A stretch of 64,000 bases of DNA, from assembly GCF_036347055.1 (NCBI RefSeq), contig NZ_CP108882.1, forward strand, positions 558,001-622,000. Reading direction: 5' to 3'. Under the pieces are notes generated by a model. It searched no databases. It was not told the origin of the DNA and was given only the letters and a program-made list of their open reading frames with translations. This stretch comes from Streptomyces sp. NBC_00820. Its GTDB lineage: Bacteria > Actinomycetota > Actinomycetes > Streptomycetales > Streptomycetaceae. The position numbers were made by a program, and so were the translations under genes. Position 1 is the stretch's first letter; every line of letters starts with the position of its first letter. This document shows, one piece after another, positions 8,594-16,185 of this stretch.

Positions 8594-8973
8594 GACTGTC
8601 CCTCTCCGCTTCGGGCCACACTGCGGGCCCACAGCACCATGGGCACCTGGAGAGGCAGCCGGGCCAGCGCCGCGTTGCGCTGCGACGCGGGCCGGTGACG
8701 CCAGTCCAGGGCCATCTTCACATTGGCCGGGAAGACCCCGACGAAGAAGGCGGCGGCCGCCTTCGCGGCCACCGGGCGCGTCCGGCGCGCGGCGATACCG
8801 GCCGCCAGCGCCAGTTCCACGGCCCCGCTGCCGTACGTCCACGCCCGGGGCGAGCCCGGAAGCCGCGCGGGGATCGTGGCGTCGAACTGCCTCGGGGCGG
8901 CGAAGTGGGCGACCCCGGCCGCGGCCAGCAGGCCGGCCAGCAGCAGGGCTGAGCGTTCGGTGGACCGGGGCAC
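8590..8973 (-). CDS. DoxX-family small membrane protein
   Basis: From GTG 8973 (AGGAGACGAC just upstream) the protein is 127 aa with four predicted membrane segments: an N-terminal ALLLAGLLAAAGVAHFA helix, a GSGAVELALAAGIAA helix, an AAAAFFVGVFPANVKMA helix and a C-terminal LPLQVPMVLWARSV helix. This is the DoxX layout seen in small quinone-linked or redox-associated membrane proteins, some of which in actinobacteria work with superoxide dismutase and thiol systems. Overlap with a peroxiredoxin gene supports a role in membrane-side redox defence, but that is inference. Confidence 0.8.
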   Translation of the reverse strand: MPRSTERSALLLAGLLAAAGVAHFAAPRQFDATIPARLPGSPRAWTYGSGAVELALAAGIAARRTRPVAAKAAAAFFVGVFPANVKMALDWRHRPASQRNAALARLPLQVPMVLWARSVARSGEGQS

Positions 8974-9485
8974 GTCGTCTCCTCTGGTGACCTGCCGCCG
9001 GATATTACTCCAGGGTAGAAGCCGCGAGTGATCGCGGGGTCCGGCGGTCGGGCAGTGCGGCGGCACGGCGACCCGGTGGCCGGGGGCCCACCTGTCCAGC
9101 GGTCCAGCGGTCCAGCAGTCCAGCAGTCCAGCAGTCCAGCAGTCCAGCAGTCCAGCAGTCCAGCAGTCCAGCAGTCCAGCAGTCCGAGGGTCGGTCAGTG
9201 CGACAGTCGGTCAGTCCGACGGTCGGGTGATCGGGCCACCCCGGCAACTGCCGTACGAGCGGCCCCGGTCGCCAGGCGTGCCCGGTGACCGGTCCTCCGG
9301 TACGGGGACGGCGGAACGCCCCGTCCCCGGAGACCGCGCGGACCGGCGCGCGGGCGAGTCGGCCGTCCCCGGGGACGTCCCGGGCGTCCCACGGGACGCG
9401 GGGACGGCATTGCGGGGAACCCGCGCGGCAAGGCTGGCGTCGTGATCACGGCTCGTGGTCACGAGATCGACAGCCGGAGGTTTCC
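8974..9485. other. Gene-free interval with tandem repeats between DoxX and SH3 genes
   Basis: These 512 bases lie between divergent genes. They hold the 8-bp repeat block at 9094-9185, related GTCGGTCAGT/GTCCGACGGTCGG copies just after it (9190-9232), and a G/C-rich part (9290-9410) with many GTCCCCGG-like short inverted pieces. Open frames through this stretch consist only of repeat-derived or low-complexity residues and lack ribosome binding sites. Promoters for both flanking genes should be here but I cannot place them. Confidence 0.55.
9094..9185. repeat. 8-bp tandem repeat (GTCCAGCA), 11 full copies
   Basis: Eleven consecutive copies of GTCCAGCA follow each other without interruption, the first two being GTCCAGCG, with half a copy at the end. 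Because the period is not a multiple of three, every reading frame through it cycles, which argues against coding. It is the kind of locus that changes copy number by slippage. Confidence 0.92.
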
Positions 9486-10067
9486 ATGATCCGACGGACC
9501 CTCAAGAGCGGCCTGCTGACCACGGTCGCGGTGCTCGCCTTCCTGCCCACGGCGGCCGGCGCGGCCCCGGCAACCGCCGCGGTCCCGCACCCGGTGCCCG
9601 CCATGACGGCCCAGCACTCCGCGTACCCCGCCCCGTACCCGGCCCTCCTCGTCCAGCACCGGACGGGCCACGCCGCGTACCGCACCCGCCGCACGGCATG
9701 CCGTACGTACGGCATCCGCCACTCCGCCTGCCGTACGTACCGCACGTACCGCCGGCTCCACCCGAGTCGCGCCCGCCACATCGTCACGCGGAGCCTCTCG
9801 TACCACCGCACCCTGCCCGCCGCCCACCGCACCGTGCCCGTCGTCGGCCGGGTGGCCACGCGTCGCACCCGGCTGAACGTCCGTTCCGGCCCGGGCACCG
9901 GCTACCGCGTGATCGGCCACCGGCACGCGCGCCGGCTGCTCACGCTCTCCTGCCGGACCCACGGCTCCGGGGTGTACGGCAACCACACCTGGTACCGGCT
10001 CCCGCACCGCCGGGGGTACGTCGCCGCCCACTACGTGCGCACCGGGCGCGCCGTCCCCTGGTGCTGA
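9486..10067 (+). CDS. Secreted, highly basic SH3-domain protein
   Basis: The ATG at 9486 follows GGAGG at ideal spacing and gives 193 aa. Residues 1-27 are a signal peptide (LLTTVAVLAFLPTAAGAAPA). Residues about 35-125 form an unusual low-complexity segment rich in Arg, His, Tyr and Thr with repeated YRT/CRT pieces and very few acidic residues. The C-terminal part (about 127-193) is a bacterial SH3 domain: TRRTRLNVRSGPGTGYRVIG is the canonical RSGP motif, followed by TWYRLPHRRGYVAAHYVR. Such domains usually bind peptidoglycan. The cationic linker suggests interaction with anionic polymers such as teichoic acids or DNA at the surface. A strong terminator follows, so the gene is monocistronic. 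Confidence 0.83.
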   Translation: MIRRTLKSGLLTTVAVLAFLPTAAGAAPATAAVPHPVPAMTAQHSAYPAPYPALLVQHRTGHAAYRTRRTACRTYGIRHSACRTYRTYRRLHPSRARHIVTRSLSYHRTLPAAHRTVPVVGRVATRRTRLNVRSGPGTGYRVIGHRHARRLLTLSCRTHGSGVYGNHTWYRLPHRRGYVAAHYVRTGRAVPWC

Positions 10068-10100
10068 CGGCAGCCGTTCGTCGTACGACCTGATCGCCGA

Positions 10101-10134
10101 GGCCTGTTCGGGAGTCCCGTGTCCCGAACAGGCC
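10101..10134 (+). terminator. Strong hairpin terminator after the SH3 gene
   Basis: A perfect 13-bp stem (GGCCTGTTCGGGA with TCCCGAACAGGCC) encloses an 8-nt loop, starting 33 nt after the stop codon. A short T-containing stretch follows. Confidence 0.85.
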
Positions 10135-10166
10135 TTCGGCGTGTCACGCGGCTCACCGTCCTCATA

Positions 10167-10192
10167 CCCCATGGGGTGTTGCGACGCCCCAT
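10167..10192. promoter_or_regulatory. Palindromic candidate operator upstream of the HTH-membrane gene
   Basis: CCCCATGGGG, a perfect 10-bp palindrome, is followed after 10 nt by another CCCCAT half-site. It lies about 70 nt upstream of the ATG at 10260 in an otherwise unstructured leader. This could be a regulator site; no matching regulator is known to me. Confidence 0.3.
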
Positions 10193-10259
10193 CTCCGGGA
10201 ATCCATGCGACATCAGGGGCCAAAGCGCCCATAGCGGAACGGGAGTCGAGGGACGCGCG

Positions 10260-11012
10260 ATGCGGCATCCCCGGGAGACGGCCACGCCGGACGAGGCACT
10301 GGCGGCGAGCCTGCGCGAACTGAAGGACCGTACGGGCCTGAGCCTGGCGGCGCTGGCCGCGCGTACCCCGTACAGCAAGTCCGCCTGGCACCGCTATCTG
10401 ACGGGCTGTCAGCGTCCGCCCCGCCCGGCCGTGGAGGCGCTGAGCCGGCTCGCGGGCGCCGATCCCGCGGCCGTACTGGCACGGTGGGAGGCGGCCGACG
10501 GACCGCCGCCCGCGAGCCCGCCCGGTGAGGCGCCCGGCAGGCGCCGCGCCTGGGCGAGGTGGGTTCCGCTGCCCGCGCTGGCACTGCTCGGCGTGGCCGC
10601 CGCCGTCGCCCTGCCCGACCGGGGCGGGGCGCCCGTCACGCGCGTCCTGACCACGGTCCGGCACTGCCACGGACGTTCCTGCCGCGGGGAGTTGCCCGAC
10701 GCGTCCGTCTGCGCCCGCGGCGCCCGCACCGAGAGCTCGGTGACCGGGGCCGCCTACGACGTCCGGCTGCGCTACTCCCCCTCCTGCGGCACCGCCTGGT
10801 CGGAGGCGCGCACGCGCGCTCCGCGGCCGCTGGAGGTGTCGGTTCGAGCGGGCCAGGACGCGCTGTCGGCCAGCTATCCGGCGGACGGCTCCGGCGGTGG
10901 CGCGAGTCCGATGCTCGCCGTCGGGTCGCCCCGGGGAGTGGAGGCGTGTGCCGAGGTCGCGGGGGAACTGGCCTGCACGGGACTGGACGTGGAGCCGAAC
11001 GGCCCGGAGTGA
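10260..11012 (+). CDS. HTH (XRE-like) protein with one membrane segment and extracytoplasmic DUF2690-like domain
   Basis: The ATG at 10260 gives 250 aa. Residues about 10-75 are a helix-turn-helix of the XRE type as found in Streptomyces (LAASLRELKDRTGLSLAALA then RTPYSKSAWHRYLTGCQRPP). A single hydrophobic helix follows at about 100-120 (WVPLPALALLGVAAAVALP). The remaining 130 residues are predicted outside the membrane and contain paired cysteines (HCHGRSCRGELPD, SVCARGARTE, YSPSCGTAWSEA, ACAEVAGELACTG). The pattern matches the DUF2690 extracellular domain that Streptomyces couples to an internal HTH. It may sense an envelope signal and act on DNA from the membrane; that function is inferred. 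The open frame extends upstream but across the candidate operator. Confidence 0.78.
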   Translation: MRHPRETATPDEALAASLRELKDRTGLSLAALAARTPYSKSAWHRYLTGCQRPPRPAVEALSRLAGADPAAVLARWEAADGPPPASPPGEAPGRRRAWARWVPLPALALLGVAAAVALPDRGGAPVTRVLTTVRHCHGRSCRGELPDASVCARGARTESSVTGAAYDVRLRYSPSCGTAWSEARTRAPRPLEVSVRAGQDALSASYPADGSGGGASPMLAVGSPRGVEACAEVAGELACTGLDVEPNGPE

Positions 11013-11439
11013 GACGGCCGCGGCCGGCCCACGGATCCGGTCCCGACCGTCCGACCGTCCGTCCGTCCGTCCACCCATCCGGCCGTCCATCCGGTCGTCC
11101 ATCCGGCCGTCATCGTGTCCGGTACAGCTCGGTGAACGCCTCGCGCGCGGCCCTGTGGGCGAGGTGCGGGCCGCCGCTCCGCCGGGCGAGGCGTACGGCG
11201 AGGCTTACGGCGACGAGTTCGGCCTCGCGCACCGGTCGGCAGCCGATGCGGGGCGTGGGTACTGGCGCGTCCGCCGTGGACCCGGCGGTCACGCCGATGC
11301 CACGTCCGACGGGGTGCCGGGTGCGCCGACCGCCACTGCCGACCGCCAAGGTCGACGACGGCCCCGGACGCCCTGCTCCGTGCGGCCCCGTTCAGGGGAA
11401 ACGGCGCCGAAAGGGGCGTACCGGGGGGACCGGCGGTCG
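11013..11439. other. Gene-poor interval with short repeats before the DNA ligase gene
   Basis: The first part (11040-11112) is a degenerate run of CCGTCCGT/CCATCCGG units of 4 and 8 bases. The rest is ordinary GC-rich sequence in which one minus-strand frame (11110-11349, 79 codons) ends in SLAVRLARRSGGPHLAHRAA followed by EAFTELYRTR. That end looks protein-like, but the first 40 residues do not, and no ribosome binding site is visible, so I treat it as a possible gene fragment and not a gene. Confidence 0.4.
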
Positions 11440-12438
11440 ATGCCTTCTGCCGTGACCGTCATGACTCTGCCGCTCGTCCCGCCGATGCTCGCCACCGCGG
11501 GCAGTCTGCCGCCGGCCGCCCAGGACGCGCGGTGGGCGTACGAGACGAAACAGGACGGTCAGCGGGTGATGGTCTACCTGCCCGGTGACGGCAGAGTGCT
11601 GCTGCGCGCCCGCTCCGGCGAGGACATCACCGGCGCCTACCCCGAACTCGCGGCACTCGGCGGCGCCCTGGGCGGCACGCCCGCCGTGCTGGACGGCGAG
11701 GTGCTGGCGCTGGACGGACAGGGGCGGGCCGACTTCCAGTTGCTGCAGAGCCGGATGGGGCTCGCCCACTCCCCCGCGCTGGCGGCACGCCGGGCCGCCC
11801 AGGTGCCGGTGCATCTGGTGCTGTTCGACGTGCCCTACCTGACGGAGCCACTGCTGCGGGTCCCGTACGCGCGACGCCGGACACGGCTGGAGGAGCTGGG
11901 CCTGGCCGGGGCGTACTGGTCCACGCCCGCCGCGGTGGTGGGGCACGGCGCCGAGGCCCTGCGTGCCACCCGGGAGCACGGCCTGGAGGGGCTCGTGTGC
12001 AAGCGGCTGGACTCGGTGTACGAGCCGGGGGTGCGGTCCCGGTCCTGGATCAAGATCCGGAACATGCGCAGCGAGGACGTGATCGTGGGCGGCTGGCTGC
12101 CCGGCAAGGGGCGGCTGGCCGGGCTGCCCGGCGCGGTACTGGTCGGCCAGCGGGGCGGCGGCCTGCTGCGGTACGCCGGCCGGGTGGGCACCGGCTGGAG
12201 CGAGGCGGAACGCGCCGAACTGGCGGCGCTGTTGCGGGCCGCCGCGAGCGACCGATGCCCCTTCGACCCGGTGCCGCGGATCCCGGACGCGCACTGGGTG
12301 CTGCCCCGGCTGGTCGGCGAGGTCGGCTACAGCACGCGGACCCGGGCCGGGCTGCTGCGCCAGCCGTCCTGGCTGCGGCTGCGCCCGGACCTCACGCCGC
12401 GGGAGTCCGCGGCCGACCTTCCCGAGGGTTTCCGCTGA
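11440..12438 (+). CDS. ATP-dependent DNA ligase (LigD/LigC ligase-domain type)
   Basis: The 332-aa protein starts at ATG 11440 (GGGGGGA upstream; ATG 11461, seven codons later, is an alternative). Nucleotidyltransferase motifs are in order: motif I ETKQDGQR with the AMP-accepting K37, LDGEVLALD (motif III), HLVLFDVPYL (IIIa), EGLVCKR (IV), and SWIKIRN (V). The C-terminal OB-fold follows (EDVIVGGWLPGKG then LLRYAGRVGTGW). It contains only ligase and OB domains, with no phosphoesterase or polymerase domain. It would seal nicks or ends during end joining. The separate PE-domain gene at 7439-8047 would complement it; no ku gene or LigD polymerase domain is in the window. Confidence 0.92.
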   Translation: MPSAVTVMTLPLVPPMLATAGSLPPAAQDARWAYETKQDGQRVMVYLPGDGRVLLRARSGEDITGAYPELAALGGALGGTPAVLDGEVLALDGQGRADFQLLQSRMGLAHSPALAARRAAQVPVHLVLFDVPYLTEPLLRVPYARRRTRLEELGLAGAYWSTPAAVVGHGAEALRATREHGLEGLVCKRLDSVYEPGVRSRSWIKIRNMRSEDVIVGGWLPGKGRLAGLPGAVLVGQRGGGLLRYAGRVGTGWSEAERAELAALLRAAASDRCPFDPVPRIPDAHWVLPRLVGEVGYSTRTRAGLLRQPSWLRLRPDLTPRESAADLPEGFR

Positions 12439-12556
12439 GGCGGAACGGCACCTGTTGGTCAGGGTTTCACTCCTGGGACTCCCGGGATGTCTTGGCACCG
12501 GGACACATCACCGGGATGCTGAACTCCCGTACCCCCCACCACTGTTGGAGGTCTCC

Positions 12557-13333
12557 GTGACTTCTCCCACCGCCCGGGTCCGGCGCGGCAGATGGCTCGC
12601 CGCGCTGACCGGTGCCGCCGTGCTCGTCGTCGCCTTCCCCGCGGTCGCCTTCGCGGCCCCGCCGCTCGCGCTGCCCGTCAACGCCGATGCCGGCGACCTG
12701 GCGTACCAGCCCGCCTTCGACTACGACACGGACGGCTGTTACCCGACGCCCGCCATCGGCCCCGACGGCACGATCAACCCCGGCCTGAACCCGACCGGCG
12801 CCCTGAACGGCAACTGCCGGGACGCCTCGGACCTGGACAACACCAACAGCTACTCGCGCTCCAAGTGCAACAACGACTGGTGCGCCTACCTCTACGGCCT
12901 CTACTTCGAGAAGGACCAGGCACTGCCCGGCGTCAGCCTCGGCGGTCACCGCAACGACTGGGAGCACGTGGTCGTCTGGGTGCGGGACGGGCAGGTCCAG
13001 TACGTGTCGACGTCCAACCACGGCTCGTTCACCGTGCACCCCGCCTCCGAGGTGCGCTTCGAGGGGGCGCACGCGAAGGTCGTCTACCACAAGGACGGTA
13101 TCGGCACCCACTGCTTCCGGCTGGCCAACACCAACGACGAGCCGCCGGAGAACCACAAGCACACCTGGCAGTACCCGCCCCTGGTCGGCTGGAACGGCTA
13201 CCCGTCCGGCCTGCGCGACAAGTTGAGCACCTACGACTTCGGCAGCGCCAACTTCGGCCTCAAGGACGCGAGCTTCGTCTCCCATCTGTCCTCGGCGAAG
13301 CCGTCCGGCATCCCCTTCGACCCCAACGCCTGA
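12557..13333 (+). CDS. Secreted NPP1/NLP (necrosis- and ethylene-inducing-like) protein
   Basis: GTG 12557 follows TTGGAGGTCTCC and gives 258 aa with a signal peptide at 1-33 ([18 protein letters not shown]). The mature part matches NLP cytolysins throughout: a first block with a paired cysteine ([12 protein letters not shown]), the [18 protein letters not shown] core, and the heptapeptide GHRNDWE at 130-136 followed by HVVVW. The classical heptapeptide is GHRHDWE; here the second His is Asn. In plant pathogens NLPs insert into plant membranes and cause necrosis; Streptomyces homologues are known but their role is unclear. A terminator follows closely, so it is monocistronic. Confidence 0.9.
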   Translation: MTSPTARVRRGRWLAALTGAAVLVVAFPAVAFAAPPLALPVNADAGDLAYQPAFDYDTDGCYPTPAIGPDGTINPGLNPTGALNGNCRDASDLDNTNSYSRSKCNNDWCAYLYGLYFEKDQALPGVSLGGHRNDWEHVVVWVRDGQVQYVSTSNHGSFTVHPASEVRFEGAHAKVVYHKDGIGTHCFRLANTNDEPPENHKHTWQYPPLVGWNGYPSGLRDKLSTYDFGSANFGLKDASFVSHLSSAKPSGIPFDPNA

Positions 13334-13350
13334 CCCCCCGGCCTCGGCGC

Positions 13351-13381
13351 GGGGACCACGCGGGACCCTCGCGTGGTCCCC
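13351..13381 (+). terminator. Hairpin terminator after the NLP gene
   Basis: A perfect 12-bp stem (GGGGACCACGCG with CGCGTGGTCCCC) and a 7-nt loop begin 17 nt after the stop codon. Confidence 0.85.
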
Positions 13382-13556
13382 GCCGGACCACCGCCGCGGC
13401 CACGCACGGCCCGGCGGTGGCCCGACGGCGGCCCGCGGCTGTCCGACGGCGGTCCGGCTCCGGCCTTCCTCCGGCCTCCCCCGGCGGGGTGGCGGACGCC
13501 GGGAGCGAGGATGGCGCTGTGCGGTTCCACGGCCCTCAGGGTCTATGGTGTCCCCC

Positions 13557-14492
13557 ATGTCCGCGCCCGAGCTGATCCGCATCGTGTCCCGTGACTCACC
13601 GATGGCACTCGCCCAAGTCGAGCGCGTACGCGCCGAGTTGGGGACGCTGCACCCAGGGGTGCGCACCGAGGTCGTGCCTGTGAAGACCACCGGCGACAAG
13701 TGGCTCGGCGACCTGTCGAAGGTCGAGGGCAAGGGGGCGTTCACCAAGGAGGTCGACGCGGCCCTGCTCGCCGGGGAGGCGGACCTCGCGGTGCACTGCG
13801 TCAAGGACGTGCCCGCCGACCGGCCGCTGCCGGCCGGCACGGTGTTCGCCGCGTTCCTGAAGCGCGACGACATCCGCGACGCGCTGGTACACCCGGGCGG
13901 ACTCACCCTCGACGAACTGCCGGCCGGCACCCGCGTCGGCACCTCCTCGGTACGCCGGGTGGCCCAACTGGCCGCCACCCACCCGCACCTGGAGTGCGTG
14001 CCGTTCCGCGGCAACGCCAACCGGCGGCTGGCGAAGCTGGCCGCCGGCGAGGCGGACGCACTGCTGCTCGCGCTGGCCGGTCTGGAGCGGATCGGCCGCC
14101 AGGACGTGATCAGCGAGGTGCTGTCCACGGAGACGATGATGCCGCCGATCGGCGCGGGCATCCTCGCCCTGCAGTGCCGGGAGGGCGACACCGAGCTGAT
14201 CGACGCGGTCAGCGGGCTCGGCGACCCGGCCACACACCGGGAGGCGACGGCCGAGCGGATGTTCCTGCATGTGCTCCAGGGGCACTGCAACAGCCCCATC
14301 GCCGGCTTCGCACGCGTGGACCGCAGCGGTGAACTCTCCCTGCGGGCCTGCGTGTTCACTCCGGACGGCAAGACCAGGCTGAACGCCCACGAGTGGGCGG
14401 GCCGACTGGACGCCGCCACGCTCGGCACCTCGGTCGCGGTAGCGCTGCTGAGGCAGGGCGCACGGGAGATCATCGACGGCATCCCGCACTGA
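13557..14492 (+). CDS. hemC: Hydroxymethylbilane synthase (porphobilinogen deaminase), stand-alone copy
   Basis: The protein is 311 aa from ATG 13557; an ATG 12 nt upstream is possible. It joins four porphobilinogens into hydroxymethylbilane. The catalytic Asp is D84 in [11 protein letters not shown], the substrate-binding arginines lie in [11 protein letters not shown] and FRGNANRRL, and the dipyrromethane cofactor would attach to C244 in [12 protein letters not shown]. The usual motif there is G-G-C-Q-x-P-(IL)-G, so GHCNSPIAG is divergent. No other heme gene is nearby, whereas Streptomyces normally keep hemC with hemA/hemB/hemD elsewhere. It is therefore likely a second paralogue, possibly for a specialised tetrapyrrole or for redundancy. 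Confidence 0.88.
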   Translation: MSAPELIRIVSRDSPMALAQVERVRAELGTLHPGVRTEVVPVKTTGDKWLGDLSKVEGKGAFTKEVDAALLAGEADLAVHCVKDVPADRPLPAGTVFAAFLKRDDIRDALVHPGGLTLDELPAGTRVGTSSVRRVAQLAATHPHLECVPFRGNANRRLAKLAAGEADALLLALAGLERIGRQDVISEVLSTETMMPPIGAGILALQCREGDTELIDAVSGLGDPATHREATAERMFLHVLQGHCNSPIAGFARVDRSGELSLRACVFTPDGKTRLNAHEWAGRLDAATLGTSVAVALLRQGAREIIDGIPH

Positions 14493-14557
14493 TCCTCCCC
14501 GTGACGGGGCACGCGGGACGCGCGGCTCCTGGCCGCGGTCGCCCAGTCCGGTCGAGG

Positions 14558-15082
14558 TCAGGCGGTACCCGGCTCGCTCTGGTCCTTCAGATAGGCGGTC
14601 AGCTGGTGGGCGAGACTGCCCGGGCCTGCGCTCACGGCCGTGGCCGTCGCCATGGCCTCCGGGACGCCGATGCCGCCGGTCCACAGCCGGCGGTCGGCCC
14701 ACTCCTCGTCCACCCGCAGCTGGACCTGGATGTCGATGTGGGTGAGCGCGTCCTGCGGGGCGGCCGCGTAGAGCACGGCGGTGGCCCGGCGCAGGGGGTG
14801 GACGTCGAAGCCCTCGATGAACTGCGAGTTGCGCCAGTCGATGAACGCGCCCTCTCCGTCGGGGCCGACGCGGACGTCGAGCTGGCCGTCCTCCAGATGG
14901 ATGCCGTAGTGCCGTGCGCCCCGGTTCTCGACGGTCACCCGGAGACTGAAGTACGACAGCCCGGCCGCGGCCTCGTCACGTCCGCGCGGCGGCTCGGCCG
15001 GCTCCAGACGGTGGACGCGGACCCGCAGGCCGGCGTGCTCGTCGTACTCCTGCCAGTCACCGACCACGTTCGGCTCGTACAC
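14558..15082 (-). CDS. Conserved hypothetical protein (beta-rich, cytoplasmic)
   Basis: I do not recognise the family. GTG 15082 follows GAGAGGGGCGCC and gives 174 aa. There is no signal peptide or membrane segment. The middle part alternates short strands (YFSLRVTVENRGARHYGIHL, then LDVRVGPDGEG, then HIDIQVQLRVDEEW) like an immunoglobulin-type or DUF4352-like fold, and the start VVGDWQEYDEHAGLRVRVHR fits an additional strand. The last 40 residues look helical. It is transcribed convergently to hemC and alone. A 15-bp palindrome lies about 100 nt upstream of its start. Confidence 0.65.
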   Translation of the reverse strand: MYEPNVVGDWQEYDEHAGLRVRVHRLEPAEPPRGRDEAAAGLSYFSLRVTVENRGARHYGIHLEDGQLDVRVGPDGEGAFIDWRNSQFIEGFDVHPLRRATAVLYAAAPQDALTHIDIQVQLRVDEEWADRRLWTGGIGVPEAMATATAVSAGPGSLAHQLTAYLKDQSEPGTA

Positions 15083-15179
15083 GGCGCCCCTCTCGAACTC
15101 TCAAGAGCTGCTGTCTATCCGTGTGCTCAGCGCACTGTCAAATGAGCGGAATACGCCGTGGCCAGGTGATTCACCCGCT

Positions 15180-15194
15180 TTGATCAGTGATCAA
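15180..15194. promoter_or_regulatory. TTGATCA-G-TGATCAA palindrome, candidate operator
   Basis: Two 7-bp arms with a 1-nt spacer form a perfect inverted repeat 98 nt upstream of the hypothetical gene start at 15082, inside an AT-richer stretch (15130-15215). The next gene on the other side ends here (15274), so the site most likely serves the hypothetical gene. Confidence 0.4.
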
Positions 15195-15273
15195 GCGCTG
15201 CCCAGGAAAAATCCCCCCGGCGGGCCTCGGGGCCGGGTTCGGGGGCGTGCCGTACATCACGTCGGCGGCAAGA

Positions 15274-16185
15274 TCAGCGGGCCAGGCGGCCGAGCAGCGA
15301 GGAGGCCGCGGCGATGCCGAGGGCCGCGGCCACCGCCAGGACACCGAAATCGGCGCCGAGATGGGCGGGCGTGCCGAGCAGGAGCCCGCGCAGGGCGTCC
15401 ACCTGGTAGCTGAGCGGGTTCACCTTGCTGACGGCCTGGAGCCAGCCCGGCATCACCGAGACGGGATACAGGGCGTTGGAGCCGAAGAAGAGCGGCATCG
15501 TGATCGCCTGCCCGAAGCCCATCAGCCGGTCGCGGCTGAGGACGATGCCGGCGATGGTCATCGACAGGCACGAGAAGAAGGCGGAGGCGAGGATCACGGC
15601 CGCGGCGACGCCGAGCAGCCGCAGCGGGTTCCAGGTGAGGGCGACGCCGAGCGCGGCGGCGATGACGATCACGACGACGGCCTGGATCAGCGCCTTCACT
15701 CCGGCCGCGAACGCCTTGCCGGTGATCAGCGCCGAGCGGGGGGTCGGAGTGACCAGCAGCTTGTTCAGGATGCCGGCGTCGCGCTCCCAGATGATCTGGA
15801 TGCCGTAGAAGATCGCGATGAACATCGCGGACTGGGCGATGATGCCGGGCGCCAGGTAGTCGATGTACGGGATGCCGCCGGTGGGAATCGCGTGGATCCG
15901 GGTGAAGGTCTGGCCGAAGATCAGCAGCCACAGGGCCGGCTGGACGGCCCGTGTGTACAGCTCGGTGCGGTCGTGGCGCAGCTTCTGCAGTTCGACGGCG
16001 CACATGGCGACGACCCGGGCGGGCAGCAGCCGCCAGCCCGCACGGGGGCGGGGCGGGGTGAGCAGCAGGGAAGTGGCGGCGGCCGAGACGACAGGACCGG
16101 CCGGAGTGGGAGGACCGGTGGTACCGGCACGGGCTGTGGTGCCGTCAGCCGACGCGGCGGGCGGTGCGGCGGGTGCTTCGGACAT
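15274..16185 (-). CDS. ABC-2 type exporter permease (DrrB-like)
   Basis: The protein is 303 aa from ATG 16185, which has AGGAGA at good distance and lies 41 nt inside the 3' end of the ATPase gene. After an alanine/proline-rich cytoplasmic head of about 60 residues come six membrane segments, including AVQPALWLLIFGQTF, YLAPGIIAQSAMFIAIFYGI, LIQAVVVIVIAAALGVAL, AAAVILASAFFSCLSMTIAG and the terminal GVLAVAAALGIAAASS. The internal E-R-D-A-G-I-L-N-K-L-L-V-T-P signature is typical of ABC-2 permeases related to DrrB. It forms the channel of an exporter with the ATPase encoded upstream; the substrate is probably a drug-like or lipid-like compound. Confidence 0.9.
   Translation of the reverse strand: MSEAPAAPPAASADGTTARAGTTGPPTPAGPVVSAAATSLLLTPPRPRAGWRLLPARVVAMCAVELQKLRHDRTELYTRAVQPALWLLIFGQTFTRIHAIPTGGIPYIDYLAPGIIAQSAMFIAIFYGIQIIWERDAGILNKLLVTPTPRSALITGKAFAAGVKALIQAVVVIVIAAALGVALTWNPLRLLGVAAAVILASAFFSCLSMTIAGIVLSRDRLMGFGQAITMPLFFGSNALYPVSVMPGWLQAVSKVNPLSYQVDALRGLLLGTPAHLGADFGVLAVAAALGIAAASSLLGRLAR

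Noticed and set aside
9094..9185. CRISPR array
   Set aside because: The unit is 8 bp without unique spacers and no cas genes are present.
9005..9288. Repeat-encoded proteins of the form LLDCWTAG or SSPAVQQ
   Set aside because: They are simply the 8-bp repeat read in different frames; no start signals and no non-repeat content.
11110..11349. 79-codon minus-strand gene before the DNA ligase
   Set aside because: Only the last third looks protein-like and no ribosome binding site is visible; reported only as a note to the interval.
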